A program made the position numbers and the translations under genes. A DNA stretch of 42,196 nt from an uncultured Monoglobus sp. (GTDB taxonomy: Bacteria > Bacillota > Clostridia > Monoglobales > Monoglobaceae). This document shows, in pieces, positions 1 to 7,213 of this stretch. The notes beneath the pieces were generated by a model. It did no database searches and was not told where the DNA came from. It worked only from the letters and a program-made list of their open reading frames with translations. Numbering within the stretch: position 1 is the stretch's first letter; every line of letters begins with the position of its first letter. The stretch covers positions 1-42,196 of the forward strand of contig CANQLT010000011.1 in the NCBI GenBank assembly GCA_947624775.1. The letters run 5' to 3'.

Positions 1-850
1 CGCGGATCGAGTTGCAGCCGTGGGCGATGTTGGCGAACGGGCCGCCGTGCATCAGGCAGGGCGTGTTCTCAAGCGTCTGCACCAGATTGGGCTTCAGCGC
101 GTCGTGCAGCAGCAGCGTCATGGCGCCGTCCACCTTCAGCTCTCCGGCGGTCACCGGCTCGCCCGACAGGTTGTAGCCTATGACTATGCGGCTGATGCGG
201 GCGCGCAGATCGTCAAGATCGGTCGAGAGACACAGGATTGCCATAATCTCGCTGGCGACCGTGATGTTGAATCCGTCCTGACGGGGAAATCCGTTTATCT
301 TGCCGCCCAGACCCACAACTACCTCGCGCAGGGCGCGGTCGTTCATGTCCATGCAGCGCTTCCATGTTATCCTGCGGGCGTCGATATTCAGCTCATTGCC
401 CTGGTGGATGTGGTTGTCGATAGCCGCCGACAGCAGGTTGTTAGCCGCGGTTATCGCGTGCATGTCGCCCGTGAAGTGCAGATTGATGTCCTCCATCGGC
501 ACCACCTGAGCATAGCCTCCGCCTGCCGCGCCGCCCTTGATTCCCATAACGGGACCCATCGAGGGCTCGCGCAGGGCGATTATCGCGTTTTTGCCTATCT
601 TGGGCATCGCCTCGCCGAGGCCGACGGTCACCGTTGTCTTGCCCTCGCCCGCGGGCGTGGGATTTATCGCGGTCACAAGAATAAGCTTGCCGTCGGGCTT
701 ATCTTCGAGGCTCTGCAAATAATCTTCGCTGATCTTCGCTTTGTATTTTCCGTAGAGTTCGATGTCGTCTGCGCCCATTCCGAGAGTGCGGGCGATCTCG
801 CCGATTGGCAGCATGCTCGCGCTTTGAGCGATCTCAATATCGGTTTTCAT
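1..850 (-). CDS. fhs: Formate--tetrahydrofolate ligase, N-terminal 283 residues (runs off window start)
   Basis: The enzyme joins formate to tetrahydrofolate using ATP, giving 10-formyl-THF for purine synthesis and, in acetogens, the Wood-Ljungdahl methyl branch; it is cytosolic. Read on the minus strand, the frame opens with [11 protein letters not shown] and carries the family nucleotide-binding loop [11 protein letters not shown], then [21 protein letters not shown] and, at the window edge, [13 protein letters not shown], all typical of FTHFS. The full family length is about 550 residues, so roughly half is present and the 3' end lies outside. The ATG at 848-850 follows a perfect AGGAGG (858-863 on this strand). 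It has its own promoter (921-949). Product is certain; there is no sign of damage in the visible part. Confidence 0.97.
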   Translation of the reverse strand, partial: MKTDIEIAQSASMLPIGEIARTLGMGADDIELYGKYKAKISEDYLQSLEDKPDGKLILVTAINPTPAGEGKTTVTVGLGEAMPKIGKNAIIALREPSMGPVMGIKGGAAGGGYAQVVPMEDINLHFTGDMHAITAANNLLSAAIDNHIHQGNELNIDARRITWKRCMDMNDRALREVVVGLGGKINGFPRQDGFNITVASEIMAILCLSTDLDDLRARISRIVIGYNLSGEPVTAGELKVDGAMTLLLHDALKPNLVQTLENTPCLMHGGPFANIAHGCNSIR

Positions 851-920
851 AATTTTGCCTCCTTTTTAATAGCGTTTTTGTAAAATCACAGCCGATTTTG
901 TCACGTTCTTTCTAATCAGA

Positions 921-949
921 ATAATACCACAGTTTGTCCGTGATGTAAA
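921..949 (-). promoter_or_regulatory. Vegetative-type promoter for fhs
   Basis: On the minus strand TTTACA (944-949) and TATTAT (921-926) are separated by 17 bases, about 70 bases upstream of the fhs start. It is divergent from the promoter region of the cysteine-rich peptides. Confidence 0.65.
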
Positions 950-968
950 TAATTTTTTGAAAAAATTT

Positions 969-998
969 CACCAAAACGCCGTTTTGTCATAGTATAAA
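969..998 (+). promoter_or_regulatory. Possible promoter of the cysteine-rich peptide genes (sigma-K-like)
   Basis: CAC (969-971), a 16-base gap and CATAGTATA (988-996) fit the Bacillus sigma-K pattern (mAC, 16-17 bases, CATAnnnTA). A vegetative reading is weaker: TATAAA at 993-998 has no good -35. The match is short and could be chance, so this is only a suggestion of mother-cell expression. Confidence 0.3.
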
Positions 999-1024
999 TT
1001 GAAAACAGTTTAGGAGGTGCTTAC

Positions 1025-1129
1025 ATGAACGGATGCTTTGGAGGAAACAACTGTCTGTGGATAATTATTCTGATAATTCTCATCAGCTGCTGCGGCTGCG
1101 GCTGCGACAACAACAACGGCTGCTGCTGA
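1025..1129 (+). CDS. 34-residue cysteine-rich membrane peptide, copy 1
   Basis: The peptide opens MNGCFGGNNCLW, has one short hydrophobic stretch of Ile and Leu (about residues 12-20) and ends in a cysteine-dense tail with CCGCGC and a final CC, eight cysteines in 34 residues. The start has an excellent ribosome site (AGGAGGTG, 1012-1019, 5 bases upstream). It resembles the short Clostridia proteins annotated as 'chorion class high-cysteine HCB protein'; their function is unknown to me. A paralogue with the same NNCLWIIILIILIS core lies 107 bases downstream, so the two are a tandem duplication and probably co-transcribed. The hydrophobic part suggests membrane insertion with a cysteine tail that could bind metal or cross-link; this is inference. 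Translation is likely real given the ribosome site and conserved core. Confidence 0.8.
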   Translation: MNGCFGGNNCLWIIILIILISCCGCGCDNNNGCC

Positions 1130-1144
1130 TGCGGCACGAGTGAC

Positions 1145-1202
1145 GCGGCGGCGCGCGGCGTATTCTTTGAAAAATACATAAGTCTATGCCGCGTGCCGCC
1201 GC
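1145..1202. repeat. Long GC-rich inverted repeat between the two cysteine-rich peptide genes
   Basis: The arms at 1145-1162 and 1185-1202 pair over 18 positions with one G-T type mismatch and enclose a 22-base AT-rich loop. As RNA this would be a very stable hairpin in the intercistronic space. No T-run follows, so it is not an intrinsic terminator; mRNA stabilisation or attenuation are possible roles. Confidence 0.7.
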
Positions 1203-1236
1203 GAGGTACAGCACATATTCAAAGGAGGTGCGAAGT

Positions 1237-1356
1237 ATGTTCGGAAACGGATGCGGAGGAAACAATTGCCTGTGGATTATAATTCTTATTATCCTCATCA
1301 GCTGCTGCTGCGGCTGCGATAACGGCAACGACAATGGCTGCGGCTGCGGCTGCTAA
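1237..1356 (+). CDS. 39-residue cysteine-rich membrane peptide, copy 2
   Basis: This is the paralogue of the peptide at 1025: it begins MFGNGCGGNNCLW, keeps the same Ile/Leu stretch followed by ISCC, and ends in an alternating GCGCGC tail. It has nine cysteines in 39 residues. The ribosome site AAAGGAGGTG (1221-1230) is strong and optimally spaced. The N-terminal half is almost identical to copy 1, while the tails differ in length and in the Asn/Asp spacer before the last cysteines, as expected of a duplicated gene with a repeat-rich, slipping 3' end. It is followed at once by an intrinsic terminator, so the pair ends here. Function is unknown; a coat, envelope or metal-binding role is conjecture. 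Confidence 0.82.
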   Translation: MFGNGCGGNNCLWIIILIILISCCCGCDNGNDNGCGCGC

Positions 1357-1367
1357 CAACAAAAATC

Positions 1368-1392
1368 GCGGAGCCTCGGCTCCGCTTTTTTG
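1368..1392 (+). terminator. Intrinsic terminator after the cysteine-rich peptides
   Basis: GCGGAGCC (1368-1375) pairs with GGCTCCGC (1378-1385) and is followed by six Ts. The reverse reading also has a T-rich flank, so it may serve the convergent glycosyltransferase gene too. Confidence 0.9.
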
Positions 1393-1431
1393 TATATTTT
1401 TTGTCACGAGTGAGAATTAAACCGTTTAAAA

Positions 1432-2367
1432 TTATCTCAGCTCTTTAAATTTGTTTTCCGCTTGGATTAATCTGTTCTCAAAATCCTGTCTGTCCTTTTC
1501 GCAAATTGTGGACAATATAAGTCCCGAAAAGTAGGATTGTATCGCGGCGACGGCGACAAAACCGCAAATTATCAAGGTTGGGATCCTCGGAACGATACCC
1601 GTTTCGATATATTCTATCAGCACGGGGATGAAAAACGCCGCGCTTATGAGCATAAGAATCAATGCGATCGCGGAAAAGAACCTTCCAGGTTTATAATTTT
1701 TATAAAGGCGGAGTATTGTTTTAATTACCTTGAAACCGTCAGAATAGGTGTTGAGCTTTGACTCGCTGCCGTCGGGACGGTCCCTGTAATCAATAACCAG
1801 GTTCTCAACGCTCATATTTTTGTCCACGGCGTGGATTGTCATTTCGGTTTCTATTTCAAAACCGCACGACAGCACGGGAAACGTCTTGACAAAATTATAG
1901 CTGAACGCCCGATAACCCGTCATCACGTCTTTTATGTCGTTTTTGAAAAGCGTGTTTATACTTTTTCTGACTATGGAGTTGCCGAAGTTATGAAACGCTC
2001 TTTTGTTTTCGGTAAAATATGTGGACGAAAGGCGGTCGCCCACCACCATGTCGACATTTCTTTCAAGCACCTTGTTTGCCATTTCGCGGGCGCATTCGGC
2101 AGGATATGTGTCGTCGCCGTCGGTCATAATATAACACTCCGCGTCAATTTCGCGGAACATTCGTCTTATCACGTTGCCCTTGCCCTGTATGTGCTCATAG
2201 CGAACAACGGCACCGCAGTGCTTTGCGATGTCGGCTGTGCCGTCGGTCGAATTGTTGTCATACACATATATGACCGCTTCCGGCAAAGCGGCTTTGAAAT
2301 CTTTAATTACTTTTTCAATAGTTTTGCTCTCATTGTAGCAAGGGATCAAAACAGCTATTTTATCCAT
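1432..2367 (-). CDS. Membrane-anchored GT2 family glycosyltransferase (polyprenol-phosphate type)
   Basis: A family 2 glycosyltransferase of 311 residues, similar in layout to dolichol/polyprenol-phosphate mannosyl- or glucosyltransferases. The GT-A fold starts with VLIPCYNES (6-14), then DNNSTDGT (37-44) and the metal-binding DGDD (83-86); an acceptor-site region with VMTGYRAF follows near 146-153. Two hydrophobic segments at about 230-255 and 263-290 anchor the C-terminus in the membrane. It probably loads a sugar from a nucleotide donor onto a lipid carrier for envelope glycosylation, but donor and acceptor cannot be read from sequence. It is monocistronic on the minus strand with its own strong promoter, overlapped by a palindrome and a phased repeat array (2428-2525), so it appears tightly regulated. 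The ribosome site AAAGGAAC precedes the ATG. Confidence 0.9.
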   Translation of the reverse strand: MDKIAVLIPCYNESKTIEKVIKDFKAALPEAVIYVYDNNSTDGTADIAKHCGAVVRYEHIQGKGNVIRRMFREIDAECYIMTDGDDTYPAECAREMANKVLERNVDMVVGDRLSSTYFTENKRAFHNFGNSIVRKSINTLFKNDIKDVMTGYRAFSYNFVKTFPVLSCGFEIETEMTIHAVDKNMSVENLVIDYRDRPDGSESKLNTYSDGFKVIKTILRLYKNYKPGRFFSAIALILMLISAAFFIPVLIEYIETGIVPRIPTLIICGFVAVAAIQSYFSGLILSTICEKDRQDFENRLIQAENKFKELR

Positions 2368-2431
2368 AATGAGTTCCTTTATTGTTTAAAAATTCGTAGT
2401 CGGCGCGGAATATGATCCGACTTAACCGAAG

Positions 2432-2453
2432 TAATATTTCACTTGAAATATTA
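2432..2453. promoter_or_regulatory. Perfect 10+2+10 palindrome overlapping the glycosyltransferase -10
   Basis: TAATATTTCA (2432-2441) and TGAAATATTA (2444-2453) are perfect inverted arms with a two-base centre. It overlaps the -10 hexamer (2450-2455) and covers the expected transcription start, as a repressor operator would. I cannot assign the regulator. Confidence 0.7.
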
Positions 2454-2478
2454 TATAGAAATAATGTTTCTTTGTCAA
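2450..2478 (-). promoter_or_regulatory. Strong vegetative promoter for the GT2 glycosyltransferase
   Basis: On the minus strand a perfect TTGACA (2473-2478) and perfect TATAAT (2450-2455) are 17 bases apart, about 80 bases upstream of the start codon at 2367. Confidence 0.85.
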
Positions 2479-2594
2479 TAGGGAGCCGAAATAATGTTTC
2501 CTTTTTTGTCCGTGACGGAAATAATCAAATATAATTATATAAAATGATAAAAGTTTAGGCTCCGCTTTTTTGTTGGCGTATTTTTAACAAATAC

Positions 2595-2623
2595 TTGAAA
2601 TGCGCGGCGGGTCGTGGTATAAT
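2595..2623 (+). promoter_or_regulatory. Promoter of the DUF4160-DUF2442-ppk-mgtE operon
   Basis: TTGAAA (2595-2600) and a perfect TATAAT (2618-2623) are 17 bases apart and lie 22 bases before the DUF4160 start. No other clear promoter is seen before 9029, so it may drive seven genes. Confidence 0.8.
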
Positions 2624-2645
2624 ATAGTTTAAAGGGGTTGGTTAT

Positions 2646-2906
2646 ATGCATACGATTTGTATGTTCAGAGGAATAAAAATTTTTATAAATTGGCGCGAGC
2701 ATCGTCCGCCGCATTTTCACGCGACATACGGTGGAGACGAAGTTATTGTGCTGATAAATGAGCTTGAAGTTTTAGAGGGAACTCTTCCGAACAAGCAGCT
2801 TAAAATGCTTCTTGGTTGGGCTGCTCTGCATCAGGAAGAACTTATCGAAAATTGGAATTTAGCCGAAAAGAACCAAGAGCTGTTTTCGATTGATCCTTTG
2901 AAATAA
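2646..2906 (+). CDS. DUF4160 family protein
   Basis: An 86-residue protein with the family hallmark REHRPPHFHA near residues 19-28, followed by a small alpha/beta body and a helical C-terminus (LLGWAALHQEELIENW). Length and motif fit DUF4160; the biochemical role of the family is not known to me. AAAGGGG (2631-2637) lies 8 bases before the ATG. It is first in the operon, 25 bases upstream of a DUF2442 gene. DUF4160 and DUF2442 genes are often found as neighbours, which has the look of a toxin-antitoxin-like or two-subunit pair, but that is inference. Base composition is visibly more AT-rich than ppk and mgtE, compatible with later acquisition of the pair. Confidence 0.88.
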   Translation: MHTICMFRGIKIFINWREHRPPHFHATYGGDEVIVLINELEVLEGTLPNKQLKMLLGWAALHQEELIENWNLAEKNQELFSIDPLK

Positions 2907-2931
2907 TATCACGAAAAAGGCGGTGGGATAA

Positions 2932-3282
2932 ATGGCAAAAAATACAGAATACTATATGTCAAAAGGGCTTGACAGACCGATGGCGGAATATTTCGCGTCG
3001 GGCAGAAAAAAGATCGTTTCGGTTGTCCCCCAAAAAAATTACACGCTTATTCTTGGGTTTGATAACGGAGAAAAGCGCCTTTTAGACTGCGCACCGTTTT
3101 TTGAAAACGGTACCGTGTTTGAAAAGATTAAAAACTATGACGATTTCAAACGGGTTTACCTTGATTCGACACATTGCGTTTCGTGGGATATTGACCCGAA
3201 TATTGACAGCGAGACCGTGTGGAGCAATAAAATTGATTTATGTCCGGACAGCTGTTATGTAGACAGCGTGCCGATACAATAA
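2932..3282 (+). CDS. DUF2442 family protein
   Basis: A 116-residue protein. Residues about 25-110 have the compact beta-rich DUF2442 arrangement: KIVSVVPQKNYTLILGFDNGEKRLLD, broken here as a strand-turn-strand unit, then FEKIKNYDDFKRVYLD and CVSWDIDPNIDSE, a common DUF2442 ending. An extra N-terminal stretch of about 25 residues (with KGLDRPMAEYFASG) precedes the domain. It is the partner of the DUF4160 gene 25 bases upstream and ends 18 bases before ppk, so all three are probably co-transcribed. Function is unknown; DNA binding or partner neutralisation would be guesses. AT-richer than the downstream genes. Confidence 0.85.
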   Translation: MAKNTEYYMSKGLDRPMAEYFASGRKKIVSVVPQKNYTLILGFDNGEKRLLDCAPFFENGTVFEKIKNYDDFKRVYLDSTHCVSWDIDPNIDSETVWSNKIDLCPDSCYVDSVPIQ

Positions 3283-3300
3283 AAGCGAGGGTGGTTTTAA

Positions 3301-5487
3301 GTGGCTGAGAATGCAGCAAAATCAAAGTATAAGTATATGCAGAACCGCGAGCTTTCGTGGCTCCGGTTCAATGAGCGCGTGCTTCAGGAGGCGGTCGGCA
3401 AGGACACGCCCTTATATGAGAAACTGAAATTTATTTCGATTTTCGTCAGCAATCTGGACGAGTTTTTTATGGTGCGCGTGGGAAGTTTGTTTGATTTGTC
3501 TATAGCCGACAAAAAGGCGATCGACAACAAGACAGGCATGACGCCCAGCGAGCAGCTTACCAAAATTTATGAGGCGGTCGCGCCGCTTTACAAAAAAAAG
3601 GACGAGATATACGACACGGTCAGCCGCAAGCTCAAAAAGCACGACATAACCCACTTAAAGCCCGACGACCTGACGGCCGACGAGGTCAAGTTCGTGCGGG
3701 ATTACTACAACAACTACGTGGAGCCGATACTCTCGCCCCAGCTTCTGGACGAGCACCATCCGTTCCCGTTCATTGCGTCCAAACAGCTTTGCGTGATCGG
3801 CAAGATACAGCGCAAAAAGAACCAGTGCGTGGGATTCGCGGCTGTTCCGCCCACGCTGCCGCCGGTGCTGTTTATGCCCGGCAAGAAAATCAGATATATA
3901 CATATCGAGGACATAATATATATGTACTTCGATTCCCTGTTCGGGAAGTACACTATCACCAAAAAGAATATTATCTGCGCCACCAGAAACGCCGACATCA
4001 ACCCCAACGACGAGGCGTATGAGATAAACGAGGATTTCCGCAGCAAGATGAAAAAGGTGCTCAAAAAGCGCCGCCGTCTGGCTGTGGTGCGGCTTGAGAC
4101 CGCGTCGCCACTTGAGGATGATTATACCAAAAAGCTGCTGCGCGACAAGCTCAGCATAGGCGACTCGCAGATATTCGTCACCCGCTCGCCCATAAGCCTT
4201 GGCTATGTTTTCGACATTGAGTCAAGGCTCACGTCCGAGCAGCGGCTGGGATTGTGCTATCGGCCGTTCGAGCCCCAAGTGACCCGAGGCGACATAATGA
4301 CCAATGAGAATGACGGCGACGTGCTGCTGTCATACCCATACGAGAGCATGGAGCCGTTTCTGAATATGCTCAAGCGGGCCGCGCGCGACCCGGAGGTCGT
4401 TTCGATAAAGATCACGATATACCGTCTCGCGAAAAACGCCAAAATAATCGAGCACCTGTGCGCCGCCGCCGAAAACGGCAAAGAGGTGCTGGTGCTGATC
4501 GAGCTGCGCGCCAGATTCGACGAGCAGAACAACATCGACTGGTCGGAGCGGCTGGAGCAGGCCGGCTGCACTATCATATACGGGCTTGAAAATTACAAGG
4601 TACACTCCAAGGTCTGCCTTATCACCAAGAACGTGGACGGCGAGACCCGGTACATAACCCAGATAGGCACCGGAAACTACAACGAAAAGACAGCCAAGCA
4701 GTACACCGACTTTTCGCTTATTACTCAAAACCGCGAGATCGGCGAGGACGCGGCCGACTTTTTCAGCAATATTTCGATCTCAAATCTCGACGGCGAGTAC
4801 AAGCACCTTTGGGTGGCGCCAAACGCCATGAAGGACAAGATCATCGGCTATATTGACGAGGAGATCAAAAAAGGCCGCGACGGTGAGATTTTCATGAAGG
4901 TCAATTCGGTGACCGACAAGGACGTTATCAAAAAGCTGCGCGATGCCAGCGTGGCGGGCGTCAACATAACCATGCTGGTGCGCGGCATCTGCTGTCTGCT
5001 GCCTCAGATCCCCGGCGTGACCGAAAATATACGGGTCTACAGCATTGTGGGAAGGTTTTTGGAGCATTCGCGGATTTACAGCTTCGGCAGAGGTGACGAG
5101 GAAAAGCTGTTCATAGCCTCGGCCGACATCATGACAAGAAACATGGACAACCGCGTCGAGGTGGGCTGCCCCATATACTCCGATGAGGTAAGGGAAAAGA
5201 TACACCACTATATAAAAATATGCCTGAGCGACACGCTGCAGGCGAGGGTCTTAGGCAGCGACGGGACCTACTCCGTTAAGGCCGACACGCTGAGCTCGGT
5301 AAACGCCCAGGAGGTGTTGATGAACGAGGCAAAGCAGGAGGCGAAGGCCCTGCTTGCGGCGCCAAAGCCGCAGCCTAAACCCGAACCTGAGCCTGCGCCC
5401 GAGCCCGCGAAAAAGACGGGATTCTTCCGCAGTCGTTACAACGCGTTTATCGAGCGGCTGTACAACAATATACAAAATCAAAAATAA
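3301..5487 (+). CDS. ppk1: Polyphosphate kinase 1
   Basis: PPK1 reversibly transfers the gamma-phosphate of ATP to inorganic polyphosphate and needs Mg2+. The 728-residue product has the N domain (NRELSWLRFNERVLQEA, 15-31), the middle domain and both phospholipase-D-like C domains. The autophosphorylated histidine is H435 in YKVHSKVCLI, the same number as in E. coli, and the second conserved histidine is H589 in FLEHSRIYSF. IGTGNYNEKTAKQYTD (455-470) is also characteristic. A Pro/Glu/Lys-rich linker of about 20 residues and a basic tail extend the C-terminus beyond the usual end. The start is GTG with an AGGGTGG ribosome site. mgtE follows after 34 bases without a terminator, coupling polyphosphate and Mg2+ genes. 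A Ppx/GppA phosphatase gene is at 31935. Confidence 0.97.
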   Translation: MAENAAKSKYKYMQNRELSWLRFNERVLQEAVGKDTPLYEKLKFISIFVSNLDEFFMVRVGSLFDLSIADKKAIDNKTGMTPSEQLTKIYEAVAPLYKKKDEIYDTVSRKLKKHDITHLKPDDLTADEVKFVRDYYNNYVEPILSPQLLDEHHPFPFIASKQLCVIGKIQRKKNQCVGFAAVPPTLPPVLFMPGKKIRYIHIEDIIYMYFDSLFGKYTITKKNIICATRNADINPNDEAYEINEDFRSKMKKVLKKRRRLAVVRLETASPLEDDYTKKLLRDKLSIGDSQIFVTRSPISLGYVFDIESRLTSEQRLGLCYRPFEPQVTRGDIMTNENDGDVLLSYPYESMEPFLNMLKRAARDPEVVSIKITIYRLAKNAKIIEHLCAAAENGKEVLVLIELRARFDEQNNIDWSERLEQAGCTIIYGLENYKVHSKVCLITKNVDGETRYITQIGTGNYNEKTAKQYTDFSLITQNREIGEDAADFFSNISISNLDGEYKHLWVAPNAMKDKIIGYIDEEIKKGRDGEIFMKVNSVTDKDVIKKLRDASVAGVNITMLVRGICCLLPQIPGVTENIRVYSIVGRFLEHSRIYSFGRGDEEKLFIASADIMTRNMDNRVEVGCPIYSDEVREKIHHYIKICLSDTLQARVLGSDGTYSVKADTLSSVNAQEVLMNEAKQEAKALLAAPKPQPKPEPEPAPEPAKKTGFFRSRYNAFIERLYNNIQNQK

Positions 5488-5505
5488 CCAAGAATAACCA
5501 AACCG

Positions 5506-6898
5506 GAAAGAAGGTGCCCTTATGCCCGATATTATAAATATAGACGAGACAGCCGAGCTCATAACCGAGTATTTAAAAGAGCGAAAGTTTGGGAGCATAA
5601 GGGAGCTGTTTGTCTCTATGGAGCCCGCGGACATAGCGCAGCTATTAGGCGAGGTTGACGACAGCCGTCTGCCGATACTGTTTCGGATACTGCCCAAGGA
5701 ATTGGCGGCGGAAGCCTTTGTTGAGATGGACAGCGACGAGCAGGAGCTCTTGATAAACGCATTCAACGACCGCGAGCTCAAGGACGTTATAGATGAGCTG
5801 TTCGTGGATGACGCGGTTGACCTTATAGAGGAAATGCCCGCCAATGTGGTAAAGCGCATACTGCGCCACACCGACCCCGAGACGCGCAGCGCAATAAACG
5901 ATATACTTCGCTATCCCAAGGACAGTGCGGGCAGCATAATGACGACCGAGTATGTGAGCCTTCGTCCCGACATGACCGTGTCGGACGCGTTTGAGCGAAT
6001 ACGCCGCACGGGAGTCGACAAAGAGACGATATACACCTGCTATGTGATAAAGCCCAACCGCAAGCTGCTGGGGCTGGTGTCGGTGCGTGAGCTGCTGCTC
6101 TCGGACTACAACACCGCGGTCAGCGACATAATGGAGACCAACATAATCAGCGTTGAGACCACAGAGGACAGAGAGGACGTTGCGAACAAGTTCGACAAAT
6201 ACGACTTCATATCCCTGCCGGTGGTCGACAAGGAAAACCGTCTTGTGGGAATCGTCACGTTTGACGACGCTATTGACGTTCTGCGTGAGGAGCACAGCGA
6301 GGATATCCAGAAGATGAGCGCGGTAAGCCCCAGCGATGAGAATTATTTTAAGATTCCCGTTTGGAAGCACGCCAAGAACCGCATAGTGTGGCTGCTGTTG
6401 CTGATGCTTTCGGCGACGGTCACGGGAACCATAATCAACAACTATCAGACGGCTTTCACAGCGGTGCCGATACTGGTGGGCTTTATACCCATGCTTATGG
6501 GAACCGGCGGAAACTGCGGCTCCCAGAGCTCGACCATGATAATCCGCGGTTTGGCTCTCGGTGAGATGCGTCCGAGGGATATTGCGAAAATATTGTTTAA
6601 AGAGGTCAGGATAGCGCTGATCTCGGGCGTCACTCTGGCGCTTGTCAACTGCGTGAGGATATTTATTATGTACAAAGGCGACAACCCGCTGTTCCTGTCG
6701 GTGACGACTGGTCTCAGCCTCGTGGGCATTGTTGTGCTGGCCCAGTGCCTCGGCGCGCTGCTGCCGGTTCTGGCCAAGCTGTGCCGCCTGGATCCGGCGC
6801 TTATGGCGCAGCCGCTGATCACCACGATAATGGACGCGTTCTCATGCTTTATATTTTTCAATATCGCATTGTTCATCATGACCCGCGGCTTTGTGTAA
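5506..6898. repeat. Direct repeat copy A: mgtE and its ribosome site
   Basis: Copy A of a duplication whose partner is 2114 bases downstream. 5506-5748 and 6107-6453 are base-for-base identical to the partner. 5749-6106 differs at roughly 20 sites with only one amino-acid change, and 6454-6898 differs more. The homology starts in the ribosome-site region with a fading tail further upstream. Confidence 0.95.
5522..6898 (+). CDS. mgtE: MgtE-type Mg2+ channel, copy 1
   Basis: MgtE is a homodimeric, Mg2+-gated Mg2+ channel in the cytoplasmic membrane. The 458-residue protein has the cytosolic helical N domain (about 1-130), two CBS domains (about 133-255; DSAGSIMTTEYVSL, then AVSDIMETNIISV and ISLPVVDKENRLVGIVTFDD), a linker helix, and five membrane helices from about residue 285. 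The pore signature MGTGGNCGSQSSTMIIRGLA is complete. The TM5 region LDPALMAQPLITTIMDA contains the aspartate equivalent to the Mg2+-binding residue in the Thermus protein. GAAGGTGCCCTT precedes the ATG; ppk ends 34 bases upstream. It is nearly identical to copy 2 over the regulatory half. No M-box riboswitch fits in the short leader. Confidence 0.96.
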   Translation: MPDIINIDETAELITEYLKERKFGSIRELFVSMEPADIAQLLGEVDDSRLPILFRILPKELAAEAFVEMDSDEQELLINAFNDRELKDVIDELFVDDAVDLIEEMPANVVKRILRHTDPETRSAINDILRYPKDSAGSIMTTEYVSLRPDMTVSDAFERIRRTGVDKETIYTCYVIKPNRKLLGLVSVRELLLSDYNTAVSDIMETNIISVETTEDREDVANKFDKYDFISLPVVDKENRLVGIVTFDDAIDVLREEHSEDIQKMSAVSPSDENYFKIPVWKHAKNRIVWLLLLMLSATVTGTIINNYQTAFTAVPILVGFIPMLMGTGGNCGSQSSTMIIRGLALGEMRPRDIAKILFKEVRIALISGVTLALVNCVRIFIMYKGDNPLFLSVTTGLSLVGIVVLAQCLGALLPVLAKLCRLDPALMAQPLITTIMDAFSCFIFFNIALFIMTRGFV

Positions 6899-6922
6899 AA
6901 TCAAAAATGGAGGCGGTTTGAT

Positions 6923-7213
6923 TTGAAATACAATATTCCCGACAGGGTTTTGAAAGATATCTGTGTCGCTGCCGAAAAACGAGGTGTCGGCAAGATCATT
7001 TTGTTCGGTTCCCGGGCGAGAGGTGATCATACCGAAAGAAGCGATATCGATATTGCCGTGAGCGGCGGCGACTTTGACGAGTTCTATTGGGATATAAAAG
7101 AGGACGTTCACTCACTGCTGATGTTTGATGTGGTCGACCTTGACTCGGGGATATCCGATGATTTAAAGGCCGAGATCGATCGTGAAGGAGTGCTGATATA
7201 TGAAAAAGCTTGA
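6923..7213 (+). CDS. mntA: MntA-type minimal nucleotidyltransferase antitoxin
   Basis: A 96-residue minimal nucleotidyltransferase. It has the complete GSX10DXD signature: G29-S30 in LFGSRARGD and D41/D43 in RSDIDIAV. A third acidic strand, FDVVDLD, follows, as in the DNA polymerase beta fold. In characterised HEPN/MNT pairs, MntA transfers AMP from ATP to a tyrosine of the HepT toxin and so neutralises it. The start is TTG at 6923 with GGAGGCGG nine bases upstream, giving MKYNIPDRVL. It begins 24 bases after mgtE copy 1 and its last 14 bases overlap the HepT gene, a typical coupled pair. The pair is more AT-rich than the mgtE genes around it, suggesting insertion. Role as antitoxin is inferred from family and partner. 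Confidence 0.9.
   Translation: MKYNIPDRVLKDICVAAEKRGVGKIILFGSRARGDHTERSDIDIAVSGGDFDEFYWDIKEDVHSLLMFDVVDLDSGISDDLKAEIDREGVLIYEKA

Larger units (their letters stand above)
2428..2525. repeat. Four-unit, 30-bp-phased direct repeat over the glycosyltransferase promoter
   Basis: A 13-base unit starts at 2428 (GAAGTAATATTTC), 2458 and 2488 (both GAAATAATGTTTC) and, shortened, 2518 (GAAATAAT). The start-to-start distance is exactly 30 bases each time. Units 1 and 2 flank the -10 and units 2 and 3 flank the -35 of the minus-strand promoter, suggesting an operator array. Confidence 0.75.

Noticed and set aside
20-883. Long plus-strand open frame opposite fhs
   Set aside because: It is a shadow of the fhs coding frame; it has no ribosome site and its composition mirrors the real gene on the other strand.
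2428-2547. Possible CRISPR-like array (regular 30-base spacing)
   Set aside because: The repeat is only 13 bases with 17-base intervals, units drift, the fourth is truncated, the array overlaps a perfect promoter, and no cas genes are present.
2558-2573. Second copy of the terminator tail GGCTCCGCTTTTTTGT seen at 1378
   Set aside because: The 5' arm of the stem is missing here; the nearest GGAGCC is about 70 bases away, so it is at most a decayed remnant and is not called a terminator.
5488-5521. M-box (Mg2+) riboswitch before mgtE
   Set aside because: The gap to ppk is 34 bases and that before copy 2 is 40 bases, far too short for the riboswitch fold.
5645-6370. Minus-strand open frames within both mgtE copies
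   Set aside because: They exist in both copies only because the coding strand is conserved; no ribosome site or recognisable protein.
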